From RGIG5612 sp964579345 (GTDB lineage Bacteria; Bacillota; Clostridia; Lachnospirales; Lachnospiraceae), in contig CAZOHB010000180.1 in the NCBI GenBank assembly GCA_964579345.1, positions 1 to 5,204 on the forward strand: a stretch of DNA of 5,204 nucleotides, read 5' to 3'. Positions 1 through 5,204 of the stretch are shown one piece after another. Within the stretch, counting starts at the first letter, position 1, and each line of letters starts with the position of its first letter. A model generated the notes under the pieces. The model had not been told where the DNA came from. It saw nothing but the letters and a program-made list of their open reading frames with translations, and searched no databases. The position numbers and the translations under genes are program-made.

Positions 1-1826
1 TTGGAATGAAAACTGACTTTTTCCAGTCCTGTGGCCACTGCTGAGTTTTCCAAAAGCGTGACTTCGGCGCCTTTAAAGATCCGGATATCTCCGCCCTGAG
101 CGACAATGCCGCTTCCACAGGAATTGATCTCTGCTTTTACGCCTTCATCAATCAGGATGGAATGGCCGCGGATGCCGTCACAGTAACGGCCGGCGTTCGG
201 TTTTGTTTTCAGATCGCCTGCAATTTCCAGATCGCCGTCGGTATAGACGGTATAGGTTCCGCCGGAAAGATCGATCAGACTGTCACCGTCCAGGATCAAA
301 ACCGGTTTGTTGGCAAAATCCGAGCAGCCAAAGTGGGCATTGACCGTAACTCCCGCAAGGTTTTCGGACGGGTCAAAATAGCGGTTATCAAGGACACATT
401 GTCCGTTAAAATGGATATAATATTCGGTCAGGTTAAGGTCCGGGTGTGCGTTATCCGCGCCGCTGTCCAGCATGATACCGGTCGCCGCAGCAAGCGTAGC
501 GTCAAAGTAATTTTTCTGATTATCAAAGTGTACGCTTTCCAGCGTGACATTGGCAGAATCTTCCGCATATTTTACAAGTCCGCTGCCGTAAAGCGTATCC
601 GCAAGATCGAGCGATTCACCCGGTTCAATGGCAAATTCGCCGATATAGAGAACCGGCTTGTGTTCCTCGGAATTAGCGATCGTAAGAACAGCTTCTTCTG
701 TTTCCTGAACAGTGCCGTCGATATCCGTGATATAGCATTTAAAATACCAGGGGTGGATGTCCCGTTCGGTGGAAGGAATGACGAGTGTGTCGGTCTTCGC
801 GCTGATTCCATCGAGCTGGTAGATCGCATCCTTGATCCCGGCCTCATCCTCCACGCGCAGCTCCCAGCGGTAGGAAGCAACGTTTTCCGGATGATCCACT
901 GCAACATGGAAGGAGACGCCTTCCGGATAAGTCGCCGCAACATCTTCCGGCTGCGCGGTAATATTTACAAGGTCACGAGGAATGACGTGTTCTTCCTCAA
1001 GTCCACAGCGGCTGCATTTATCAAGTTTCAGACCGGCCGCCTCTTCGGTTACGTCCCGGATGATCTCAACGGTTTCGAAATCATGTCCGAGCGGCGGAAT
1101 CCGGACCATGTCAAAGTTAACCGGAAGTTTGTTCTTCGCCTGCGTTTCGTTCTCATAATATTTTCCGCAGAGAGAGCAGCGCTCGATCGGGATGACAAAG
1201 CCGCATTTTTCACAGGTGGCATCACAGGCAGCAATATGCGACAGTGAGTTCGTACAGTCGTGATCCTCATCCTCGCTAACCTTGATATTGCATTTACCGG
1301 TCAGATCCTCGCAGGTGATCAAAATCTCATTGCTGCCGAGAATACCTGCAAGATAGCTGATCTTCAGATCTGTTGTCTTTTCAATTTCCAGAGCAAGAGC
1401 ACTCGCTGCTTCGAGTTTTATCTCCGTGCCATCCTCCGCCACAAAACGTGCGGTGTCCGGCGTAAGCGTTCCGTCGAACTGAAACACTTTGGAGGATCCG
1501 TCTTCGTATTTCACGGTACAGGAATCACCGTATACAAAGAAGGAATCATTCGCGTTTGCTTTCAGATTGCTCAGCTGGATGCCGGCCTGATCAGCCTCCT
1601 TTAAGAGGGCAGCTTCAGCCGCACCGCGTTTTCCCAGATTGATCCAAGGCTGATTGCTGAAGTCCGTATCCAGCAGACGGTTGATGTCGTAGCTGTTGAT
1701 CGATGGGATAAAGACGAACGACTGCTTCCGGGACGTTTCTTCCTGAGCACCCGCCGGCAGGATCAGAATGGATAGCACGAGTGAAAGAATAATAAGCGGA
1801 ACTAAGGCTATTCGTAACTTTTTCAT
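1..1826 (-). CDS. Large secreted surface protein with Cys-pair, Ig-like and beta-solenoid-like regions (partial, 3' end outside window)
   Basis: The frame is open from the ATG at 1826 to the window edge, giving 608 codons without a stop. The start is set by a strong Shine-Dalgarno (TAAAGGAGGT, 1840-1831) four bases before the ATG. Residues 1-27 form a classical signal peptide (MKK, a long Leu/Ile core, then AGA before QEE), so the product is exported. Residues 28-185 are not recognised. Residues 189-285 carry cysteine pairs (C201, C205/C208, C217/C220, C271/C274) with 'PLGHDF' and 'VIP', resembling degenerate Cys-pair repeats of clostridial surface proteins. Residues 287-383 look like an Ig-like fold (ITAQPEDV, YRWEL, WYFKCYITD, AVLTI). 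From about 390 on there are short strand-turn repeats rich in Gly, Asp and Asn (for example DGDLEIAGDLKT, GGDIRIFKGAEV), suggesting a right-handed beta-solenoid or a Cthe_2159-like carbohydrate-binding domain. Any cell-wall anchor would lie beyond the window. Export is well supported; exact function is unknown. Confidence 0.9.
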   Translation of the reverse strand, partial: MKKLRIALVPLIILSLVLSILILPAGAQEETSRKQSFVFIPSINSYDINRLLDTDFSNQPWINLGKRGAAEAALLKEADQAGIQLSNLKANANDSFFVYGDSCTVKYEDGSSKVFQFDGTLTPDTARFVAEDGTEIKLEAASALALEIEKTTDLKISYLAGILGSNEILITCEDLTGKCNIKVSEDEDHDCTNSLSHIAACDATCEKCGFVIPIERCSLCGKYYENETQAKNKLPVNFDMVRIPPLGHDFETVEIIRDVTEEAAGLKLDKCSRCGLEEEHVIPRDLVNITAQPEDVAATYPEGVSFHVAVDHPENVASYRWELRVEDEAGIKDAIYQLDGISAKTDTLVIPSTERDIHPWYFKCYITDIDGTVQETEEAVLTIANSEEHKPVLYIGEFAIEPGESLDLADTLYGSGLVKYAEDSANVTLESVHFDNQKNYFDATLAAATGIMLDSGADNAHPDLNLTEYYIHFNGQCVLDNRYFDPSENLAGVTVNAHFGCSDFANKPVLILDGDSLIDLSGGTYTVYTDGDLEIAGDLKTKPNAGRYCDGIRGHSILIDEGVKAEINSCGSGIVAQGGDIRIFKGAEVTLLENSAVATGLEKVSFHS

Positions 1827-1864
1827 AACTACCTCCTTTAAATGGACCGCGTGTTTTTCTTTTG

Positions 1865-1877
1865 TGAATCAGATTCA
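1865..1877. repeat. 13-bp palindrome in the leader of the minus-strand gene
   Basis: TGAATC-A-GATTCA is a perfect inverted repeat with 6-base arms around one central base. It lies about 40 bases upstream of the ATG of the minus-strand gene, inside its probable untranslated leader or promoter. A one-base spacer suits a dimeric DNA-binding protein rather than an RNA hairpin. Chance occurrence is possible in AT-rich DNA. Confidence 0.4.
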
Positions 1878-1953
1878 AGGGGAATCATGGGGATAGGTTA
1901 CTGACTCTCTAATAAAAATATTTTACCATTTTAAAGCATTGATTACTGTTTTT

Positions 1954-1977
1954 TTTCAGGACAATCTATTCCTGAAA
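1954..1977. repeat. Inverted repeat, 8-bp arms (TTTCAGGA / TCCTGAAA)
   Basis: The arms at 1954-1961 and 1970-1977 are perfectly complementary with an 8-base loop. On the plus strand a T-run precedes the stem; on the minus strand an A-run follows it. Neither orientation gives the stem-then-T-tract of an intrinsic terminator, so an operator or incidental hairpin is more likely. It lies roughly 130-150 bases upstream of the minus-gene start and about 150 upstream of the regulator start. Confidence 0.5.
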
Positions 1978-1987
1978 TTGGTTCAGC

Positions 1988-2008
1988 ACATTGAGTTTTT
2001 TTCAATGT
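1988..2008. repeat. Inverted repeat, 7-bp arms (ACATTGA / TCAATGT)
   Basis: The arms at 1988-1994 and 2002-2008 are perfectly complementary around a 7-base T-rich spacer. The repeat lies about 30 bases upstream of the candidate operator and about 75 bases upstream of the TATAAT box of the regulator promoter. Possible operator; function unknown. Confidence 0.4.
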
Positions 2009-2039
2009 TTCGGTAGAATCAAGAAAAGCGCTACTACTC

Positions 2040-2056
2040 ACAGTTCTGTAAGGTTT
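2040..2056 (+). promoter_or_regulatory. Candidate response-regulator binding site (copy 1)
   Basis: ACAGTTCTGTAAGGTTT matches 16 of 17 bases with a second copy at 4743-4759, upstream of the downstream exported-protein gene. It lies 24 bases before the TATAAT box, so it would overlap or abut the -35 position, where no good -35 hexamer exists. This is the usual place for an activator of the OmpR/PhoB family. The first ten bases include a small inverted repeat (ACAG-TT-CTGT). The repeat and spacing are seen in the sequence; the binding role is inference. Confidence 0.45.
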
Positions 2057-2080
2057 CATCAAAGCACGGCACTTTGTATA

Positions 2081-2086
2081 TATAAT
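2081..2086 (+). promoter_or_regulatory. -10 box of the two-component operon promoter
   Basis: A consensus TATAAT lies 40 bases upstream of the response-regulator ATG, placing the transcript start near 2093 and giving a leader of about 33 bases. The hexamer 17 bases upstream (ATCAAA) is far from TTGACA, suggesting a promoter that depends on an activator, plausibly the operon's own regulator. Confidence 0.55.
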
Positions 2087-2126
2087 TGGCTTGTACCCGG
2101 TTAGAACGGGCTGAGGATGCTGAACG

Positions 2127-2825
2127 ATGGAAAAGATACTTTTAGTAGAAGATAATGAGCATATCATGGATATTAACGCACGGTACCTGACAGCTATGGG
2201 GTACCAAGTGGAGAAGGCGTACTCCGCAAAGCAGGCGGAGACCTTGCTTCGAGCCGGTCAGCCGGATCTTGTTGTGCTTGATATTATGCTTCCTGACGGA
2301 GACGGCATCTCACTTTGCAGATCCATTCGCAAGTACCGGAGCATTCCGATCCTTTTCCTTACCGCTAAGGTTACGGAAAAAGATATTATCGAGGGTCTTG
2401 AAAGCGGCGGTGATGATTATCTGACCAAGCCGTATGATCTGAATGTCTTCGGAACCCGTGTCAAGGCGCTTCTTCGACGATCCTCAAAAGTTCTTCCGGA
2501 AAACCAGACCTATATTATCGGGCCCATCCTGTTTGACATTGTAAGAGTACAGGCTACGGTTGGAGACCGCGATCTGAATCTTTCCTCAAAGGAATTTGGC
2601 ATTCTGCTTTTTCTTGCGCAGCACAGAGGCACACCGGTATCGAAAGAAGAACTTTACCGATCGATCTGGGGCTATGAGAACGAAAACGGAGGATCGGTCC
2701 TCTGGACAACCGTTTCAAGATTAAAAAAGAAGATAGAGAGCTTTGAAGATCTCTTTTATATTGATTCCGATCATGAAGGGTATGAACTGGTGATCACCTC
2801 ACAGGGCAGGAGGCAGGACAGATGA
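2127..2825 (+). CDS. OmpR/PhoB-family response regulator
   Basis: A 232-residue cytoplasmic DNA-binding protein, the normal length for the family. Residues 1-118 are a receiver domain with all key residues: acidic pair E8/D9, phospho-acceptor D52 in VVLDIMLPDGDG, T79, and K101 in LTKPYD. Residues about 128-223 are a C-terminal winged helix (LSSKEFGILLFLAQHRGTPVSKEELYRSIWG). The recognition-helix stretch SVLWTTVSRLKKKIE lacks the common 'VDVHI' wording, and the wing reads DSDHEGYEL instead of the usual RGxGY, so DNA specificity may be unusual. The start follows TGAGGA (2112-2117) with a somewhat long gap of 10-11 bases; MEKILLVEDN is a typical family N-terminus. The stop overlaps the kinase start by ATGA, so the two are co-translated. 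It presumably takes phosphate from the adjacent kinase and acts as a transcription factor. Family assignment is firm; targets are inferred. Confidence 0.96.
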   Translation: MEKILLVEDNEHIMDINARYLTAMGYQVEKAYSAKQAETLLRAGQPDLVVLDIMLPDGDGISLCRSIRKYRSIPILFLTAKVTEKDIIEGLESGGDDYLTKPYDLNVFGTRVKALLRRSSKVLPENQTYIIGPILFDIVRVQATVGDRDLNLSSKEFGILLFLAQHRGTPVSKEELYRSIWGYENENGGSVLWTTVSRLKKKIESFEDLFYIDSDHEGYELVITSQGRRQDR

Positions 2826-4708
2826 AAAAACATCTCAGGATGCTGATCTATTTACTGATCGCCTTCGGCTTGATCGTTCTCATAACGAGATCCCTGGAAC
2901 GCCCGGAAGGAAATGTCCTTTCAGAGCTTGATTTTGTGACCTATGACAACGTCCTGTACACGCCGGAGGAACTGCACCGTCTGACGCCGGAGCAGCAGGC
3001 CGAAGGCCATGTCGGCTGGGATTACAGCTACAATGATAAAGAGTTTTCCCGGGTGCGCACCAACGTGATCAAGCTGCACCTGACTCCGGGCGTGACGTAC
3101 GGCCTTTATACCGAACAGCTTACCTATGCATCGAATCTGTGGATCGATGGTGAGCTGGTCGCTTCACTGGGAACCGTTTCGGATAACGCGGAAGACGCCG
3201 TTTATCAGACCGGTCCTGTGGTCGTCTATTTTACCGCTGCGGAAGAAAACGAGATTGTCATGCAGCGCTGCAACTTTATGCACGCGAAGTGGAATGCCGT
3301 GCGTTTTTATCTGGACACCCAGGACGTCATTACCAGACAGGTGCAGTCGCTCTTTTTCCGTGTTGCGGTTACACTGGCAATTCTGTTTTCCTTCGGTCTT
3401 GTGAACCTGGGGTTGTTTGTCGGCATGCCGGAACGCAGGCGTTTTCTCTGGTTTTCGCTTGCTTCCTTTGCCAGCGTGATCCACATTGCGACCCGCGACC
3501 CAAAGCTGATCATGGTCTTATTGCCAAACCTGAATGGAGTAGCAAGCTATCTGCTTGAATCCTACTCATTGCTTCTGACGGTATTATTCCTGATGCTGTT
3601 TATGCGGGATTGCTTTGGCAGAAATTTCCTGAAATGGGCCGATACACTCGGTTATATCCTGATCGGCGCCTTTTCTTTGCTATATATCTTCGTTCCAATT
3701 AACATTTATACAAGATGGTCCGTTGAACTCGCTGTCGCATTTTCCGTATATGGTGTGTTCTACTGCCTGGTGATCCTTATCCGGGCACTGAAGGCTCGTA
3801 AAGAACTGGAAACCTCGAAGATTTATATGTTGGGAGGGGCTGCGGTTTTTGCAGTTATGGCGGTGTTTGTGATCCTGAATATCGGACCGGTGCATACGAA
3901 TCAGATGGAGATCGGATTGATGGTCTTTGAACTCGTCATTACAGTCGCTTTGGCGATGGAATACTCGGAAGTCCGTCAGGCATATGTGAAATCGAGTCAG
4001 AATGCAGAACAGCTGCGCCAGATGAATGCAACCATGGAACAGAATCAGGAAATGCAGGAAAACTTCATGGCCATTATGAATCATGAGATGCGCACCCCGC
4101 TGACGGTCATTGCCGGATATGCAGATCTTTCCGCGAGACAGCTGGAAGCAGAAGAAAATCCAGATGAGGAGATGATCCGCAATCTGCAGCTGGTGAAACA
4201 GGAAGCCTTAAGGCTCGGCCGTATCGTGGAGAAATCCGAGGAAGGCGCAAGAGCATCGATCGTAAGCGGTCAGGCGGAGTCGGTGAATATCAGGGAATTG
4301 TTTGCGGATGCCCGCGATTTCTGTATTCCGATCCTTGAAAAGAATGAAAACCGTATTGTGACCAACTGCCCGGAGGACCTGAATCTTTTCTGCCTCCGTG
4401 ACAGCATGCTGCAGGCGCTTTACAATATGATCATCAATGCCGGAAGACACACACGGCGGGGAGTTATTACGCTGTCTGCCAGACAGGAAGGCTCAGAAGT
4501 CCTGATCTCTGTGGCCGATACCGGCAGCGGTATGGATGAGGAAACCAGGCAGCATGCCTTTGATAAGGGCTTTACAAAAGATGGAAGACGAGGGATCGGC
4601 CTGAGCCTTTGCAGGGAGATAGCGGAAAGGCATGGCGGCAGGATCCGGATCGAAAAGAGCGATACGACCGGCACAGTGATCGTTATGGCGATCCCGCTCG
4701 GTCAATAA
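2822..4708 (+). CDS. 7TM-DISM-type membrane sensor histidine kinase
   Basis: A 628-residue membrane kinase, cognate partner of the preceding regulator: ATGA overlap, with its own AGGAGG (2808-2813) eight bases before the start. Residues 7-22 form a signal anchor. Residues about 30-172 are extracellular; YASNLWIDGELVASLG and EIVMQRCNFMHAKWN resemble the jelly-roll sensor domain (7TMR-DISMED) of 7TM-DISM receptors, which is thought to bind carbohydrate-like ligands. Residues about 176-380 hold roughly seven hydrophobic helices, followed by a Gln/Met-rich coiled coil (about 382-415). The kinase core is complete: H-box NHEMRTPLT with phospho-acceptor H421, N-box NMIINAGRHT (N535/N539), G1 DTGSGM (566-571), F-box near F580-F584, and G2 GRRGIGLSL (588-596). 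It is probably an active ATP-dependent autokinase; the ligand cannot be read from sequence. A terminator follows 25 bases after the stop. Confidence 0.95.
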   Translation: MKKHLRMLIYLLIAFGLIVLITRSLERPEGNVLSELDFVTYDNVLYTPEELHRLTPEQQAEGHVGWDYSYNDKEFSRVRTNVIKLHLTPGVTYGLYTEQLTYASNLWIDGELVASLGTVSDNAEDAVYQTGPVVVYFTAAEENEIVMQRCNFMHAKWNAVRFYLDTQDVITRQVQSLFFRVAVTLAILFSFGLVNLGLFVGMPERRRFLWFSLASFASVIHIATRDPKLIMVLLPNLNGVASYLLESYSLLLTVLFLMLFMRDCFGRNFLKWADTLGYILIGAFSLLYIFVPINIYTRWSVELAVAFSVYGVFYCLVILIRALKARKELETSKIYMLGGAAVFAVMAVFVILNIGPVHTNQMEIGLMVFELVITVALAMEYSEVRQAYVKSSQNAEQLRQMNATMEQNQEMQENFMAIMNHEMRTPLTVIAGYADLSARQLEAEENPDEEMIRNLQLVKQEALRLGRIVEKSEEGARASIVSGQAESVNIRELFADARDFCIPILEKNENRIVTNCPEDLNLFCLRDSMLQALYNMIINAGRHTRRGVITLSARQEGSEVLISVADTGSGMDEETRQHAFDKGFTKDGRRGIGLSLCREIAERHGGRIRIEKSDTTGTVIVMAIPLGQ

Positions 4709-4733
4709 AGAACAATACAAAATGAGATACCCG

Positions 4734-4763
4734 AAAAGCCTTACAATTCTGTAAGGTTTTTTT
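4734..4763 (+). terminator. Rho-independent terminator of the two-component operon
   Basis: CCTTACA (4739-4745), loop ATTC, TGTAAGG (4750-4756), then seven Ts (4757-4763). The stem can extend through a G-T wobble and A-T pairs using AAAAG (4734-4738). It begins 25 bases after the kinase stop codon. The stem is short and only moderately GC-rich, so read-through into the downstream gene is possible. The right arm coincides with the repeated operator-like element. Confidence 0.8.
4743..4759 (+). promoter_or_regulatory. Candidate response-regulator binding site (copy 2)
   Basis: ACAATTCTGTAAGGTTT differs at one base from the copy at 2040-2056 in front of the response regulator. It ends 23 bases before the -10-like TATCAT (4783-4788) of the downstream exported-protein gene, matching the 24-base gap of copy 1. 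A further partial copy, TTCTGTGGTTTTT, starts at 4766, 19 bases after the TTCTGT of this copy. The element overlaps the terminator hairpin, so its conservation could have either cause. Role in binding is inferred. Confidence 0.4.
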
Positions 4764-4782
4764 CGTTCTGTGGTTTTTGAGA

Positions 4783-4788
4783 TATCAT
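4783..4788 (+). promoter_or_regulatory. Probable -10 box of the downstream exported-protein gene
   Basis: TATCAT differs from TATAAT at one base. A transcript from about 4795 would have a leader of roughly 44 bases before the ATG at 4839. The hexamer at -35 spacing (TTTTCG, 4760-4765) is weak, again suggesting need for an activator at the repeated element just upstream. Confidence 0.4.
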
Positions 4789-4838
4789 GATTATGGAAAG
4801 ATATCTACAGCAAGAGATGGAAATGAGAGGTGTCAAAA

Positions 4839-5204
4839 ATGAGAAACCAAAGAGCTACAATTGGGAACAGGATACTCTGTTTTGTACTGGCACTGGCTCT
4901 GGTATTTGGTCTTGGAGCGATCAGTGCATATAAGGTATCTGCTGCAGATGCTGCAAAACCGGATACAAACATATCAGCAGGAAAAGATTTATTTGATCTG
5001 GAAAAGAAGGCGCCGGCAGAGCTGGATGCTTATCCGGAAAACGTCTATGACGTTGACAAGGGAGAAGCATTTTTGCTTTCCGAGCAAAACGAGCTGGCCT
5101 TTCTAGTTACAGATGAAGGAAACAAGTCGATGAACAAGTCGATGTACCGTTTCCCCTTCTTGACCTCAGATTTGCAAGCATTAAGTGTCCCAGCTCCAAT
5201 AGGA
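4839..5204 (+). CDS. Exported protein of unknown function (partial, 3' end outside window)
   Basis: The frame runs 122 codons from the ATG to the window end with no stop. The start is supported by GAGAGGTG (4825-4832), with GAGG eight bases before the ATG. Residues 1-36 look like a signal peptide: a basic start (MRNQR, R11), a hydrophobic core (ILCFVLALALVFGLGAISA) and a likely cleavage site after KVSA or KVSAA. There is no lipobox, so it is not a lipoprotein. The mature part seen so far (AKPDTNISAGKDLFDLEKKAPAELD and on) is hydrophilic and matches no family I recognise. It holds an in-frame NKSM-NKSM duplication (residues 97-104) from a 12-base tandem repeat. A terminator separates it from the kinase gene, and it has its own probable promoter beside a copy of the element found before the regulator, so it may be a target of that two-component system. 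Being a true gene is likely; function is unknown. Confidence 0.82.
   Translation, partial: MRNQRATIGNRILCFVLALALVFGLGAISAYKVSAADAAKPDTNISAGKDLFDLEKKAPAELDAYPENVYDVDKGEAFLLSEQNELAFLVTDEGNKSMNKSMYRFPFLTSDLQALSVPAPIG
5121..5144 (+). repeat. 12-bp perfect tandem duplication inside the exported-protein gene
   Basis: AACAAGTCGATG occurs twice head to tail at 5121-5132 and 5133-5144. It is in frame and duplicates the residues NKSM. The identity at every base, including third codon positions, suggests a recent slippage or duplication event. Confidence 0.9.

Larger units (their letters stand above)
1827..2126. other. Divergent intergenic region with regulatory signals
   Basis: These 300 bases separate the minus-strand secreted-protein gene from the plus-strand two-component operon, so they must hold promoters for both. 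Seen here are the strong ribosome binding site of the minus gene, three short inverted repeats (1865-1877, 1954-1977, 1988-2008), a candidate operator (2040-2056) and a TATAAT box (2081-2086). For the minus gene the best -10 candidate is TAAAAT (1925-1920), but the hexamer 17 bases upstream of it (CAGTAA) is a poor -35, so I do not call that promoter separately. No convincing coding frame is present; short open frames here lack ribosome binding sites and family resemblance. Confidence 0.7.

Noticed and set aside
162..1247. Long plus-strand open frame of 361 codons
   Set aside because: It lies antisense to the minus-strand secreted-protein gene, which has a signal peptide, a strong ribosome binding site and domain-like content. 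The plus-strand translation has no recognisable motif and no good ribosome binding site; it is a shadow.
1615..1878. Minus-strand 87-codon open frame overlapping the start of the secreted-protein gene
   Set aside because: It is another frame of the same DNA; the strong AAAGGAGGT lies four bases before the ATG at 1826 in the main frame, which gives a proper signal peptide.
1896..1904. Possible third copy of the operator motif on the minus strand (TCAGTAACC versus TCTGTAAGG)
   Set aside because: Two mismatches in nine bases, and the flanks do not match, so it cannot be told apart from chance.
1951..1977. Possible intrinsic terminator at the 8-bp inverted repeat
   Set aside because: The T-run precedes rather than follows the stem on the plus strand, and on the minus strand the stem is followed by As, so neither orientation fits a terminator.
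1943..2167. Minus-strand 74-codon open frame in the intergenic region
   Set aside because: It overlaps the regulator start and its promoter, has no clear ribosome binding site and no recognisable product.
3164..4720. Several short open frames in other frames and on the opposite strand of the kinase gene
   Set aside because: All fall inside the complete, well-supported histidine kinase gene and have no family resemblance or ribosome binding sites.
4861..5106. 81-codon plus-strand open frame starting at 4861
   Set aside because: It is out of frame with the start at 4839, which has a good ribosome binding site and codes for a clear signal peptide; the 4861 frame translates to an implausible Arg/Gln/Tyr-rich stretch.

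Overview
The window looks like a chromosomal segment of a low-to-mid GC Firmicute, most likely a Clostridia/Lachnospiraceae-type gut or rumen anaerobe. The basis is strong AGGAGG-type ribosome binding sites, secreted proteins with Gram-positive signal peptides, degenerate 'C-x2-CG ... IP ... GHD' cysteine-pair repeats of the kind common in clostridial surface proteins, and a 7TM-DISM-type histidine kinase. This assignment is inference; no rRNA or other marker gene is present.

Layout: (1) Bases 1-1826, minus strand: the 5' part (608 codons, open at the window edge) of a large secreted protein. It has a signal peptide, an N-terminal region I do not recognise, a cysteine-pair region, an Ig-like domain and the start of a beta-solenoid-like region. 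(2) Bases 1827-2126: a 300-base divergent intergenic region with three short inverted repeats, a TATAAT -10 box and a possible operator. (3) Bases 2127-4708, plus strand: a two-gene operon coding for an OmpR/PhoB-family response regulator and a membrane histidine kinase, translationally coupled by an ATGA overlap and closed by a Rho-independent terminator at about 4734-4763. (4) Bases 4839-5204, plus strand: the first 122 codons of another exported protein of unknown function, cut by the window end.

How it may fit together: the kinase has an extracellular domain resembling the jelly-roll sensor domains of 7TM-DISM receptors, so it probably senses an external ligand and phosphorylates the regulator. 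A 17-base element, ACA[G/A]TTCTGTAAGGTTT, occurs once in front of the regulator and once in front of the downstream exported-protein gene, with 16 of 17 bases identical. In both places it lies 23-24 bases upstream of a -10-like hexamer that has no good -35. This fits a phospho-activator site that autoregulates the operon and turns on the downstream exported protein. The downstream copy also forms most of the terminator hairpin, so termination alone could explain that copy. No RNA genes, CRISPR arrays, mobile elements or origins were seen.
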